The notes under the pieces were generated by a model. It made no database searches. It worked only from the letters and a program-made list of their open reading frames with translations, and was not told the origin of the DNA. This document shows, piece by piece, positions 24,769-33,721 of a DNA stretch of 41,685 nucleotides. Made by a program: the position numbers and the translations under genes. Each line of letters opens with the position of its first letter. Within the stretch, counting starts at the first letter, position 1. Source of the stretch: Chloroflexota bacterium (GTDB taxonomy: Bacteria > Chloroflexota > Anaerolineae > Promineifilales > Promineifilaceae); contig JAGNBF010000069.1 of assembly GCA_018004935.1 (NCBI GenBank), positions 1 through 41,685 of the forward strand. Reading direction: 5' to 3'.

Positions 24769-24990
24769 CCAGGGGAACCCACTCATGAGGAACTCCTGGG
24801 ATGATGTTATGGGTCGTGAGGATATCTGTTCAGCCCTCACGTATAAACAAATAGTAATGGGGAAGGAGAAAATTGCCAAAGATGGGACTGAGAAGCATTT
24901 TGGGGTGGTGGCTATTCCTTTATGTCAATAGAGAATGAGCCACTCCCAGCTTCTCATTTAGTATAGAATGCGAGGCTAAAGAGGAAAAGC

Positions 24991-25131
24991 ATGGCACAGA
25001 AACCGTCTACAGGGCGAGGGTGTCTGTACGGGTTCCTGGATCCGGCCCTGAATGAGCAGGGACAGGGGTACTTTATAACCGTGATAAGTATAGCTGACAT
25101 TTTCTCGCCCCTACTCTCCTTTCCTTTATAA
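24991..25131 (+). CDS. Possible small ORF upstream of the LuxR regulator
   Basis: A 46-codon frame with GAGGAAAAGC directly before the ATG, a good ribosome site. It ends eight bases before the LuxR-family start. The residues (MAQKPSTGRGCLYGFLDPAL) match nothing I know. It may be a leader peptide, or chance. Confidence 0.25.
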   Translation: MAQKPSTGRGCLYGFLDPALNEQGQGYFITVISIADIFSPLLSFPL

Positions 25132-25138
25132 TGTGTTC

Positions 25139-27778
25139 ATGTCTGGCGATTTACTGCAAACAAAGCTGTTTGTGCCGCGGCCGCGGCCATCATTCATCCC
25201 TCGCCCCCATCTCATTGCCAAACTTAACCAGGGAGCGCATCACAAACTGACCCTTATCTCCGCTCCCGCCGGGTTTGGCAAAACCACCCTGGTCAGCGAA
25301 TGGATCGCCGGGTGTAAACGACCATTTGCCTGGCTGTCATTAGACGAAAGAGATAGCGATCTCACTCGCTTTCTGGCTTACTTCATGGCGGCCCTACAAA
25401 CGCTCGCCCCGGAAATTGGGAAACGGGCATCCGGCATACTCGACTCGCCGGAACAACCACCCCCCGAATCCATTCTGACCATCCTGCTCAATGAAATTGC
25501 CACCCTTCCGGAAGAGTTTGCCCTCGTTCTGGATGATTACCACGTTTTGGATGCGCCCGCCGTTGATCAGGCCCTCACTTTTTTCCTGGAGTACCTGCCC
25601 CCGCAGATGCATCTGATCATCGCCACCCGCGAAGACCCATCCTTGCCGCTGGCCCGGTTACGTGTGCGGGGGCAATTGACAGAACTTCGGGCGGCTGATT
25701 TACGGTTTACACCTGCTGAAGCGTCCACATTTCTCAACCAGGTGATGGGGCTAACCCTCTCCCAAGAAGAGATCGCCGTTCTGGAAACGCGCACCGAAGG
25801 CTGGATCGCCGGTCTGCAATTAGCGGCCCTCTCCATGCAGGGGGATAAAGACAGCACTGACTTTATCAAATCCTTTACCGGTAGCCATCATTTTGTGCTG
25901 GACTATTTGCTCGAAGAGGTTTTCCAACAGCAGTCCGCCACGGTGCAAACCTTCTTACTGCGTACCGCTATCCTCAACCGGTTGTGTGGACCGCTGTGTG
26001 ATGCTGTCTGGAGTTCCCCTTCGGCTTCCGGGCAGGAGATTTTGGAATATCTGGAGCGGGCTAACCTGTTCGTTGTTCCTTTAGATAACGAGCGGCGTTG
26101 GTATCGTTATCACCATCTCTTTGCGGAATTGTTACAGCAACGGTTGGGGCAAACCCTTTCAGCCGGGGAAATCGCGCAACTGTATAACCAGGCCAGTGCC
26201 TGGTATGAAAACAATGACATCGTTGAGGCTTTTCGCCTCGCGGCCGCGGCCCAGGACATTGAACGGGCTGAACGTTTGCTGGAAAGTACGCAGATGCCCT
26301 TACACCGGCACGGCGCAGTGACAACCATCCTCGATTGGTTGGTGACATTGCCCGATACCGTCCGCAATGCCCGGCCCCTGTTGTGGTGGAAACAGGCCGC
26401 ACTCATGCTCACTATCGGCCAAACGAGTGGCGTGGCCGAGATACTTCAGACAGCGGAAACGGCTCTAGATGCCGTAACCGCATCAGGCGCACCCGATGAG
26501 GCGACCCGCGACTTGAGGGGAAGAATTGCCACCACCAGAGCGAACCTGGCCCAAACACAAGCCCAGGCCGAAATCATCTTTGTTCAGGCCCGGCTGGCTC
26601 TGGACTTTCTGCACCCCAACAACCTGACCTACCGCTCGGCGGCCATCTGTGCGCTGGGTTTTGCCCATTATTGGCAGGGCAACTGGGCTGAAGCTCATCA
26701 AGCCTATACCGAAGCTTTATCTCTGGCCCAAATGGTGGGGAATGTTACCAATATCATACTGGCTTCTATCGGTTTGGGTCAGGTGCAAGAAAATCAAAAC
26801 CAACTGCACCAGGCGGCTGAGACCTACCAGCATATCCTGCAACTGATTGGGGATTATGCCCCGCCCAATACCGTGGCCGCGTATCTGGGTCTGGCCCAGA
26901 TATTTTATCAGTGGAATGATCTGGATGGAGCTGAGGCGTATGCAAAGCAAGGTCTGCAATTGGCGCAACAGTATGATCAAATCATTGACCGAATGATCAT
27001 GAGCGAGTTGCACCTGGCCCTCATCAAATTAGCCCGGAATGATGTCAGTGGCGCGGCACAATGGGTAACGCAGGCGGAACAGGTGGCGCGGCAAAAGAAT
27101 TTCACCTTGCGTCAGCTCAACATTGTCTACTTCCAGTTGTTGATTCTTTTGCGCCAGGGGAATCTGTCTGCGGCCGCGCAACTGGCCCACCAATACGAAC
27201 TCCCGCTCATGCAGGCCCGTGTGTCCCTGGCCCAGGGTGAACCAGCGGCGGCCCTGGCCGTGTTGGAACCCCTGCGCCAGAAGGCGGAAAGGGCAGGATG
27301 GGCACGTAGATTGCTCGACGTGATGACTGTGGAATCTGTCGCTCTTTATGCAGACGGAGCCAGGGACAGGGCTGTGGCCCTGCTCGACAAAGTGCTGGCG
27401 CAAGCTGAACCTGGCGGTTATATCCGTCTTTTTGCAGATGAAGGCAGGACAATGATGGAACTCTTGACCGTCGCGGCCGCGCAAGGCATCCGGCCAGACT
27501 ATATCCACAAGTTGCTAGCCGCCTTCACAATAGAGACACAGACTGAACGGCCCACCTCCTCTGTGCCTCAGTCTGTGTCCTGGGTTGAACCACTCAGCTC
27601 CCGTGAGCTAGAAGTCCTGCGCCTGATCGCCGAAGGCCTTTCCAACCAAGAAATCGGTGCCCGACTTTTCCTGGCCCTGGATACCGTCAAAGGCCACAAC
27701 CGGCGCATTTTTGAAAAACTACAGGTTCAGCGGCGCACCGAAGCCATCGCCCGCGCCCGTGAATTGGGCCTGTTATAA
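25139..27778 (+). CDS. LuxR-family regulator with MalT-like STAND ATPase
   Basis: An 879-residue transcriptional activator of the LAL/MalT type. The N-terminus (LLQTKLFVPRPRPSFIPRPH) is the usual lead-in; the ATP-binding P-loop is SAPAGFGKTTLVSEW (Lys48), with LDDYHVLD as Walker B near residue 130. Residues about 450-790 are TPR-like helical repeats that would bind an inducer or protein partner. The C-terminal 65 residues are a LuxR helix-turn-helix (LSSRELEVLRLIAEGLSNQE then LALDTVKGHNRRIFEKLQVQ). ATG 25139 has no Shine-Dalgarno; TATAAT at 25127-25132 raises the chance of a leaderless message. The small genes that follow on the same strand are candidate targets. Confidence 0.93.
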   Translation: MSGDLLQTKLFVPRPRPSFIPRPHLIAKLNQGAHHKLTLISAPAGFGKTTLVSEWIAGCKRPFAWLSLDERDSDLTRFLAYFMAALQTLAPEIGKRASGILDSPEQPPPESILTILLNEIATLPEEFALVLDDYHVLDAPAVDQALTFFLEYLPPQMHLIIATREDPSLPLARLRVRGQLTELRAADLRFTPAEASTFLNQVMGLTLSQEEIAVLETRTEGWIAGLQLAALSMQGDKDSTDFIKSFTGSHHFVLDYLLEEVFQQQSATVQTFLLRTAILNRLCGPLCDAVWSSPSASGQEILEYLERANLFVVPLDNERRWYRYHHLFAELLQQRLGQTLSAGEIAQLYNQASAWYENNDIVEAFRLAAAAQDIERAERLLESTQMPLHRHGAVTTILDWLVTLPDTVRNARPLLWWKQAALMLTIGQTSGVAEILQTAETALDAVTASGAPDEATRDLRGRIATTRANLAQTQAQAEIIFVQARLALDFLHPNNLTYRSAAICALGFAHYWQGNWAEAHQAYTEALSLAQMVGNVTNIILASIGLGQVQENQNQLHQAAETYQHILQLIGDYAPPNTVAAYLGLAQIFYQWNDLDGAEAYAKQGLQLAQQYDQIIDRMIMSELHLALIKLARNDVSGAAQWVTQAEQVARQKNFTLRQLNIVYFQLLILLRQGNLSAAAQLAHQYELPLMQARVSLAQGEPAAALAVLEPLRQKAERAGWARRLLDVMTVESVALYADGARDRAVALLDKVLAQAEPGGYIRLFADEGRTMMELLTVAAAQGIRPDYIHKLLAAFTIETQTERPTSSVPQSVSWVEPLSSRELEVLRLIAEGLSNQEIGARLFLALDTVKGHNRRIFEKLQVQRRTEAIARARELGLL

Positions 27779-27924
27779 CCTCTCCCCTGCATTTCCATTC
27801 AACAACTCAAAACAACACTTCCCACCCACACTAAAGTGTCTACACGGTGACACGGCGGTGCGGCTATATTGCCTGTACATGGCGTGGCCCGGACTGCATA
27901 ACCAGCCACAAGAGGTACAAGGTG

Positions 27925-28179
27925 ATGTCAAACGATCTCAATCCCCAACCCACCCTCAGTCAACCCCTGGTATATCAGATCAGAGTCAAAGGCCACCTGA
28001 ACAGCCAATGGACAGAGTGGTTTGAGGGTCTGGCTGTCACGCTAGAAGAAGATGGCGATACGCTTTTAACCGGTCCGGTGGTTGATCAGGCCGCTTTGCA
28101 TGGCTTGCTCAAAAAAGTGCGTGACCTGGGTTTACCCCTGGTTTCGGTCGTTCAAATCCAGGGTCTGGACTCTCATTAA
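27925..28179 (+). CDS. Conserved small hypothetical protein
   Basis: An 84-residue soluble protein. The segment GHLNSQWTEWFEGLAVTLEE, DGDTLLTGPVVDQAALHG and LLKKVRDLGLPLVSV is a pattern I know from small uncharacterised proteins often placed beside LuxR-type regulators or membrane proteins in diverse bacteria; no function is established. AAGGTG precedes ATG 27925; codons upstream in the frame lack a good start. It opens a run of four same-strand genes (27925-30101) with short spacers, each with a good A/G-rich ribosome site. Confidence 0.75.
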   Translation: MSNDLNPQPTLSQPLVYQIRVKGHLNSQWTEWFEGLAVTLEEDGDTLLTGPVVDQAALHGLLKKVRDLGLPLVSVVQIQGLDSH

Positions 28180-28202
28180 AACGATGCAAAAAAGGGGGAA
28201 AA

Positions 28203-28766
28203 ATGAACACAAGCGACAAACTTATACAAGTGATGAATGACCCACAACCTTCTTTCCGGTCAATTCTGTATCGGACGGTTATTTCTCATACGGTCACTTA
28301 TTTCGCTACCGGCGTGGTTGCTTCTATTCTCCTGGGCTATGCAACGCGCATGATCCGGCCCGATGTCGCCCCGATCATTCGACCCATCACCGATCCGATC
28401 CTGATAGCCAGCCCTCTGTTTCAGCCAGTCAGGGCGGCATTATTGGCCTTTGTGTTTTACCTGTTCAGAGACGTTTTATTCAGTAAGCGAAAAGGCTGGC
28501 TGATCATGTGGTGTACGTTAGTTGTTATAGGGATTCTTACGCCATTTTCCGCCAGTTGGGGAGGGATTGAGGGGATGATTTTTTTCAATTTACCCGTATG
28601 GGATCATGTCGTCGGTTGGCCAGAGGTGTTTGCCCAGACATTGGTCTTATCCGTCATTCTCACTTACTGGGTAGATCACCCCAAAAGCAAACGTCTCCAG
28701 GTCATCCTGGGGGTGGGTTTCATTTTGACCATGTTATTGCCGATTCTTGCCTTATTGGCGGCCTGA
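28203..28766 (+). CDS. Predicted multi-pass membrane protein, unknown function
   Basis: A 187-residue protein with about four to five hydrophobic segments (roughly 30-50, 75-95, 100-118, 140-160, 165-186) and charged loops. I do not recognise the family; the gene length and the motif WGGIEGMIFFNLPVWDHVVG might help a search. The ribosome site is AGGGGGAA. It starts 23 bases after the preceding stop and so is probably in the same operon. Confidence 0.75.
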   Translation: MNTSDKLIQVMNDPQPSFRSILYRTVISHTVTYFATGVVASILLGYATRMIRPDVAPIIRPITDPILIASPLFQPVRAALLAFVFYLFRDVLFSKRKGWLIMWCTLVVIGILTPFSASWGGIEGMIFFNLPVWDHVVGWPEVFAQTLVLSVILTYWVDHPKSKRLQVILGVGFILTMLLPILALLAA

Positions 28767-28856
28767 TGATCGGATTCTGCGTCAGTTACCTCTAAATATT
28801 GGCTCTCAAAACGCTGTCTCCCCCATCATTCATATTGATTCAAAAAAGGAGAAAAA

Positions 28857-29267
28857 ATGAAGCAAAGCACAACCCCTGTAAAGAAGATGGACACGAAAGC
28901 CCTACTCTCCACCCTGTGGATTGTCGTCATGATCAACATGGTGAAAGCAGATGTCCTTTCGCTGTTTATTCCCGGTGCGGCCGCTGAAGTGGCGAGAACT
29001 GCTGTCAATGCGGCCGCGACCATTCCCCAACTGATGCTGGTCGGCGCCATCATGGGGCAACTCGGCATCGCCATGATCATCCTGTCCCGTGTGTTGAAAT
29101 ACAGCCTCAACCGCTGGGCCAATATCATCGTGAGCCTCATCACACTTGCCTATATCTGGGGCGGCATGTCGGCCTATCCCCACTACCTGTTTATCGCTGG
29201 CGTTGAGACCCTCTGCTTGCTGTTCATCATTGGGACTGCCTGGAAATGGCACAACGTCGAAGCCTGA
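28857..29267 (+). CDS. DUF6326-like small membrane protein
   Basis: A 136-residue protein with four predicted membrane helices. LLSTLWIVVMINMVKADVLS followed by LFIPG resembles the DUF6326 family (small membrane proteins of unknown function); this is a recognition from memory, not a search. AAAGGAGAAAAA gives a strong ribosome site. Two GCGGCCGC octamers are just 25 bp apart here, both reading Ala-Ala-Ala. Confidence 0.75.
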   Translation: MKQSTTPVKKMDTKALLSTLWIVVMINMVKADVLSLFIPGAAAEVARTAVNAAATIPQLMLVGAIMGQLGIAMIILSRVLKYSLNRWANIIVSLITLAYIWGGMSAYPHYLFIAGVETLCLLFIIGTAWKWHNVEA

Positions 29268-29280
29268 TCAAAATAAGGAA

Positions 29281-29358
29281 TGAGAATTAAATAACCTGCT
29301 TGCTAAGAGTGGCACGGTCAGGAGACCGGCCACAGCAGTTTCGCAGGTCATTTAATCT
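29281..29358 (+). repeat. R3 repeat, copy 2
   Basis: TGAGAATTAAATAACCTGCT, GAGTGGCACGGTCAGGAGAC and CGGCCACAGCAG match the inverted copy at 34263-34372 including the flanking TTAAATAAC words. It lies between two genes of the same putative operon. Confidence 0.7.
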
Positions 29359-29378
29359 TCGATCCCAAGGAGAAAACC

Positions 29379-30101
29379 ATGAAAACTGTACAAAAATCTG
29401 GCAGTCTCGCGGCTCTGTACATGGCCGTCGCCCATCTGGTGGGCATCATCATCTTTCTGGTCATTTTGGACTACGTCAACATCACCGACCCGGCGCAAAA
29501 GATGGCCCTGAACGTCGAAAAGCAGGCGATTGTTTTTTCGACCAACCTGCTCATGTACGTGTTCTTCAGCTTTGCCCTGGTCGTCCTCTCGCTGGCGTTA
29601 TTCAACCGGATGAACTCTGGCGCACCCGCGCTCATACAGGTCGCTACGGCGGTTGGCATCATCTGGGCTGGCTCACTGATGGCCAGTGGGATGGTGGCGA
29701 ATGCCGGGTTGGCCGCGGTCGTCGCGCTCTCGGCTCAAGACCCGACTCAAGCGACGTTGCTCTGGCAGGGGGTTGAAGCGGTAGCCAATGGGCTGGGCAA
29801 CGCCAATGGTGAAATCCTGGGTGGTGTTTGGGTGCTCCTGGTCAGCCTGGCCGCGTTACGGGCGGGCGGACTTCCCCGGAGCCTGAATGTTCTTGGTTTG
29901 TTGGTGGGTGCGGTGGGCATCATTTCCCTCATCCCAGGGCTGACCGGAATGATGATTGGCGTTTTCGGCCTGGGCCAAATCATCTGGTTCGTTGGATTGG
30001 GTATCAGCCTATGGCGCAGTAACCCAAACCGGGCCACGGAAAATGAACAGGCTACCCGTCTACAAGTTTCAACCTACCCTTTCCCAAAGGGAAGGGGATA
30101 A
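29379..30101 (+). CDS. DUF4386-like membrane protein
   Basis: A 240-residue protein with about six membrane helices. KSGSLAALYMAVAHLVGIII, the central SGMVANAGLAAVVALSAQDP and the pattern of G/A-rich helices fit the DUF4386 family, commonly found next to LuxR- or AraC-type regulators in Gram-positive-like and Chloroflexota genomes; the function is unknown. CCAAGGAGAAAACC is a strong ribosome site. The last dozen codons run into a palindromic repeat (CCCTTTCCCAAAGGGAAGGGG), so the C-terminus may have been altered by repeat insertion. Confidence 0.78.
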   Translation: MKTVQKSGSLAALYMAVAHLVGIIIFLVILDYVNITDPAQKMALNVEKQAIVFSTNLLMYVFFSFALVVLSLALFNRMNSGAPALIQVATAVGIIWAGSLMASGMVANAGLAAVVALSAQDPTQATLLWQGVEAVANGLGNANGEILGGVWVLLVSLAALRAGGLPRSLNVLGLLVGAVGIISLIPGLTGMMIGVFGLGQIIWFVGLGISLWRSNPNRATENEQATRLQVSTYPFPKGRG

Positions 30102-30106
30102 ACCAG

Positions 30107-30146
30107 CGGTGCGGTTTGGCGGGTATCCGCCCGCCAAACCGCACCG
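30107..30146. repeat. 17-bp perfect-stem hairpin, family R5, copy 2
   Basis: CGGTGCGGTTTGGCGGG, loop TATCCG, then the exact complement. It directly follows the DUF4386-like gene and may terminate it. Confidence 0.75.
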
Positions 30147-30210
30147 GAAATAGTTTCCCGCCCCTGGGGGCGGGATTAGGGGAGGGGGGTCGCCTCGGTA
30201 AAGTGCGGAA

Positions 30211-30267
30211 CCTTCGGAAGGTTTGAACCACGAGCCAGGCTATAGATGAAATCTTCCGAAGGTTTGC
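30211..30267. repeat. R4 repeat, copy 3
   Basis: AACCTTCGGAAGGTT and ATCTTCCGAAGGTT arms with a core of about 30 bases, in the spacer between convergent genes. Confidence 0.6.
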
Positions 30268-30337
30268 CATTGACAGGTCTATATCGGGAAGTGATAGTTT
30301 TACAGACCCTTAACACGGACCACAGTGTATGACAGCA

Positions 30338-31072
30338 CTATTCACTTATCACCTCGATCAGTTCAACCGTTTCGCCGGAATCTACGGCGAGTTCTTTAAT
30401 CACCCCCACACCAGGGGCGTAAAATTTGTGTTCCAGGACACCGGGTTCCAGGGGCGTCCAGTCTTTGGTCTGCACCACCGTGGTGAATGTGCCAAAGGGA
30501 ACGGTAACGGTTTCCGTGACGCTCAGCACTTCGCCCATGTCTTCGGCTTCCCCGACAAAATATTCCTGGCGGTACGGCTCGCCGATGTGGTCGGCGGGGT
30601 GGGCGACCATGACAATGCCGGGCAAGGCCCCATCCACACCAGCTTGCCACGCCCCATGATGATCGGCCAGAATGCCATCTTCGTAGTTATCTACCTCTTC
30701 ACCAAAGTACCAGACATTGCCTTGTTTGTCCTGGGCAAACCAGTCGTGGGTATCTTCGAGCAAAACACCATCCAGATACACAGTATCCCGGACAATGGTG
30801 ACGGTGACGCCCATGACCTGTTTGGTTTCGCTCAGGGTGGTCACTTCGACACGTTCTGTCCCGTCTTCGGTTTCACCTTCATAAATGCGGGTGGTGCCAG
30901 GGATGAGGGGCATATATGGGTTGTCAATGACGGTCACGAAGTTAGCCGGATCTATGGTGACGGTGTAGGGCATCGCGGCCGCATCTTCATTGTCTGTGTT
31001 CTGATTGCTACAGCCAACCAGGCCCATAACCAGGACGATAACGATAATCCAATAGGGGGTCAATTTTTTCAT
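30338..31072 (-). CDS. Lipoprotein of unknown function
   Basis: A 244-residue predicted lipoprotein: signal peptide ending in the lipobox GLVGC, then an all-beta-looking domain. FVTVIDNPYMPLIPGTTRIY, VRDTVYLDGVLLEDTHDWFA and DKQGNVWYFGEEVDNYEDG form a conserved-looking set that I associate with uncharacterised secreted proteins in several phyla. A signal-ligand or binding role is possible but unproven. ATG 31072 has AAGGAG seven bases upstream; the longer frame to 31126 lacks one. It is the last gene of a minus-strand group with the histidine kinase and response regulator, 95 bp after the kinase stop, and may be regulated by them. Confidence 0.82.
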   Translation of the reverse strand: MKKLTPYWIIVIVLVMGLVGCSNQNTDNEDAAAMPYTVTIDPANFVTVIDNPYMPLIPGTTRIYEGETEDGTERVEVTTLSETKQVMGVTVTIVRDTVYLDGVLLEDTHDWFAQDKQGNVWYFGEEVDNYEDGILADHHGAWQAGVDGALPGIVMVAHPADHIGEPYRQEYFVGEAEDMGEVLSVTETVTVPFGTFTTVVQTKDWTPLEPGVLEHKFYAPGVGVIKELAVDSGETVELIEVISE

Positions 31073-31167
31073 GAGTTTGCTCCTTGCTAAAAGACAGTTT
31101 TGTTCATCACTCTCGGAGCATAACAAGTGGGATTAAAAAAATGATGAAGGCAATATAGGAACAGTTC

Positions 31168-32610
31168 TTAATCAAGGGAAAGAGACGCCGCTGAAACAGA
31201 AGAAGCGTCATGTGCAGGCAAAGGGAATTGGACAACAAACATGCTACCGAGACCATTTTGCACCGGAGTTGTGACATGGATTGCGCCACCATGCGCCCGC
31301 ACGATGTCGTAAGCAATTGCCAAGCCTAACCCTGTGCCGCCTGCATCGCTGTGTTCCCTGGCGCGTGAGCGATCTGTTTCTACCCGGTAGAATCGTTCAA
31401 ATAAATGGGGGAGATGGGCGGCGGGAATGCCAGGGCCGCTATCCTGAACGGCGATGTGCAGTCCAGCCGGATTTTGTTCTGCCGTGATGGTAATGTGCCC
31501 ATTTTTCGGGGTGTATTTCACGGCATTGTCCAGTAAATTCAAAAAGAGCCGAAGCAATAAATCCATATCCCCTTGTAGGGTCAATTCGGGCGGGATGGTT
31601 TCGGTCAGGGTGATAGCTTTCGCGGCCGCTAATGGTCGTATTTGATCCACCACCGAGCCTAAAAAATCTTGTACCTGGATGGTTTCCTGGTGCAGTGGAA
31701 TCTGTCCCTTATCCAGCCGGGCCATGAAGAGTAAATCATTGCTCAGACGAATCAGCCGGTTTACCTGCCCTTCCATCTCTTGCAACGTTTCAATGTAGGC
31801 TTGCCGCGGCCGCGGCTGGCTCAAGGTTACTTCTAGCCGTCCTTTTAAGGTGGTCAATGGGGTGCGTAACTCGTGGGCGGCATCACCGGTGAAACGACGC
31901 TCGCGGGCAAAGGCACTCTGCAAACGATCCAACATGGCATCGAGAGTCGCCGCCAACCGCCCTACCTCGTCGGCTGGGCCGATGTAGCCAATCCGCTGTT
32001 GTAACTCGTCGGCCTGGATGGCCTGGGCGGTGCGGGTGATCCGGTCAATAGGGCGGAGAGCGCGTCCGGCCAGGAAAAACCCCCCTATTCCGGCCAGTAG
32101 CCAGGCCAGGGGCAAACCCCATAGAATCTGGGTGCGTAAACTCTGTAACGTGGCGAGCGTTGGCTCTAACTCGCGGACAACTTGAAGCCAGCCGGTAACG
32201 CGGCCGCGATTCACTTCTCGGCTGTATACCCGCCACAGTTCACCCTGGTTCGTCAGCGTCACATACCCTGCCGCCGGTGTGTCCCAAACCGGTGCGTCCG
32301 GCTCACGCCCCAACTGATCCCACAGTTCCCCATCCGGCGTGACAAGATAGACCATAAAGTCATCGTTGAGCAAACGGGCTGTCTGGGGAATATGGTCCAT
32401 GTTCTGGAAGGCTAATCGCTCATTCTCTACCCGAATATTGAGGAGAGCCTGGGTTGCAAGGACATCCAACCCAATGTCCAACTGAGCCAGCAGGTTGTGG
32501 CGCAGTTGCAGATAGAGGTAAGTGGCAAAAAGCAGGAGAATTAGCCCCAGCGAAGCTGTATACCAGAGGGTAAGGCGAGTCCGAATAGGTAAAGCGAATC
32601 GTTTAGGCAT
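31168..32610 (-). CDS. Two-component sensor histidine kinase
   Basis: A 480-residue membrane kinase. Helix 1 lies at about 14-35 and helix 2 at about 158-180, enclosing an external sensor domain of about 120 residues. HAMP follows (ALRPIDRITRTAQAIQADEL), then the phosphoacceptor His246 in FTGDAAHELRTPLTTLKGRL, the N box LLRLFLNLLDNAVKYTP, G1 DSGPGIP and G2 GGTGLGLAIAYD. It should phosphorylate the OmpR-type regulator encoded 331 bp upstream. The start chosen (MPKRFALPIRTRLTLWYT) fits the family; no ribosome site is visible, and the longer frame to 32721 is encoded in repeat sequence. Confidence 0.93.
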   Translation of the reverse strand: MPKRFALPIRTRLTLWYTASLGLILLLFATYLYLQLRHNLLAQLDIGLDVLATQALLNIRVENERLAFQNMDHIPQTARLLNDDFMVYLVTPDGELWDQLGREPDAPVWDTPAAGYVTLTNQGELWRVYSREVNRGRVTGWLQVVRELEPTLATLQSLRTQILWGLPLAWLLAGIGGFFLAGRALRPIDRITRTAQAIQADELQQRIGYIGPADEVGRLAATLDAMLDRLQSAFARERRFTGDAAHELRTPLTTLKGRLEVTLSQPRPRQAYIETLQEMEGQVNRLIRLSNDLLFMARLDKGQIPLHQETIQVQDFLGSVVDQIRPLAAAKAITLTETIPPELTLQGDMDLLLRLFLNLLDNAVKYTPKNGHITITAEQNPAGLHIAVQDSGPGIPAAHLPHLFERFYRVETDRSRAREHSDAGGTGLGLAIAYDIVRAHGGAIHVTTPVQNGLGSMFVVQFPLPAHDASSVSAASLSLD

Positions 32611-32666
32611 TAGATATGCGGTGTGAAGCGTGAGGGTTGAGTTCTCAGAGTGCCCCCAGGTTCCTA

Positions 32667-32766
32667 CATCTTTTTCCAGACTTCGCTGGGAAAAAGGTGT
32701 AAACACGGATAGGAAGAACACGGATAAAAGCTAAAACCATCCGTGTTTCTCCTATCCGTGTTTACA
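32667..32766. repeat. Word-iterated hairpin (AACACGGATA)
   Basis: AAACACGGATAGGAAGAACA then CGGATAAAAG pairs with ATCCGTGTTTCTCCTATCCG. TCTTTTTCCAGACTTCGCTG then GGAAAAAGG at 32670-32698 forms a second stem. Same word as at 15983-16062 and 33652-33714. Confidence 0.6.
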
Positions 32767-32859
32767 AGATTTCTCAAGCCTTCCATTTTTCAGGCAGGTC
32801 GGCAATGTGAGTGCCTATAAACGGCGTGGTTCAAAAGTCGGCAAACGGTGCTTAACAGT

Positions 32860-32916
32860 TTGTAGGGCGATTTGGTAAATCGCCCACGAGACGATTTACC
32901 AAATCGTCCTACAAAT
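32860..32916. repeat. R1 hairpin pair, between response regulator and kinase
   Basis: TGTAGGGCGATTTGGTAAAT, CGCCCACGAGACGATTTACC and AAATCGTCCTACA: the two hairpins of family R1 in inverse orientation, without the Shine-Dalgarno tail. Confidence 0.7.
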
Positions 32917-32941
32917 TTGTAAAGCTGACCTGAACCATGCC

Positions 32942-33628
32942 CTATAAATTCCCGGTGTTTCCCAGTAGCCGATACCCCACGCCGCGAATCGTCTCAATTA
33001 CCGTCTGGCCGCCGACCTTTTCAATTTTGCGCCGCAAGTAACCAATGTACACATCTACCACGTTGGATTCATTGTAAAAATCAAAATTCCAGACGTGTTC
33101 GCCGATCTGGGTGCGGGTCAATACCTGGTTGGGATGGCGCATGAGATATTCAAGGACGGCGTATTCACGGGGACTGGGATCAAGCGGCTGATCCTGGCAT
33201 GTGACCTGCCGGGTGGCGGTGTTCATCGCCAGATCACCCACTCGCAACACCGTTCCTGTTTGGAGTGGTGGGCGACGCAACAGGGCACGAACACGAGCCA
33301 ACAGTTCGAGGAAAGCAAATGGTTTGACCAGATAATCGTCGGCTCCTGCATCTAACCCTTCAACGCGGTTGTCTATGGTGTCTCGAGCCGTGAGGATGAG
33401 GGTAGGGGTTTTGAGGTTGCGGCCGCGTAATTGGCGCAATAGTTCCAGCCCATTTAATTTGGGGAGTAGCACATCAAGAATGAAGACATCATATGCGGCC
33501 GCGAGAGCATAGTCCCATCCTTCAAGGCCATCCCCGGCCACATCTACGGCATAACCGGCTTCTGTCAACCCCTGCCGTACAAAATGGGCAATCCCTGGCT
33601 CATCTTCAACAAGAAGAATTCGCATCAT
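32942..33628 (-). CDS. OmpR-family response regulator
   Basis: A 228-residue regulator with receiver and winged-helix domains. The receiver has the acidic pair Glu8/Asp9 (LLVEDEPGIAH), the phosphoacceptor Asp52 (VFILDVLLPKLNG), Thr80 (LILTAR) and Lys102 (DYLVKPFAFLELLARVRALL). The C-terminal domain (about 128-225) ends with VYIGYLRRKIEKVGG and TVIETIRGVGYRLL. It is paired with the downstream kinase gene. The ribosome site TAGGAG is part of the word TTATTTTCGTAGGAG shared with repeat R1. Two GCGGCCGC octamers lie within it. Confidence 0.95.
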   Translation of the reverse strand: MMRILLVEDEPGIAHFVRQGLTEAGYAVDVAGDGLEGWDYALAAAYDVFILDVLLPKLNGLELLRQLRGRNLKTPTLILTARDTIDNRVEGLDAGADDYLVKPFAFLELLARVRALLRRPPLQTGTVLRVGDLAMNTATRQVTCQDQPLDPSPREYAVLEYLMRHPNQVLTRTQIGEHVWNFDFYNESNVVDVYIGYLRRKIEKVGGQTVIETIRGVGYRLLGNTGNL

Positions 33629-33651
33629 TTTCTCCTACGAAAATAACTTTA

Positions 33652-33714
33652 GTACACGGATTAGCACGGATGACACGGATTAAAAAATCTGTGTTAATCT
33701 GCGTAATCTGTGGA
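33652..33714. repeat. Word-iterated hairpin (GCACGGAT)
   Basis: TACACGGATTAGCACGGATG then ACACGGATTAAA, pairing with AAATCTGTGTTAATCTGCGT and AATCTGTG. It lies just upstream of the response regulator start on its coding strand, in its presumed promoter area. Confidence 0.55.
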
Positions 33715-33721
33715 TAAATTT

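Noticed and set aside
30329-31090. 253-codon plus-strand frame opposite the 30338-31072 lipoprotein
   Set aside because: The minus-strand frame has a ribosome site, signal peptide and lipobox; the plus-strand frame has none of these.
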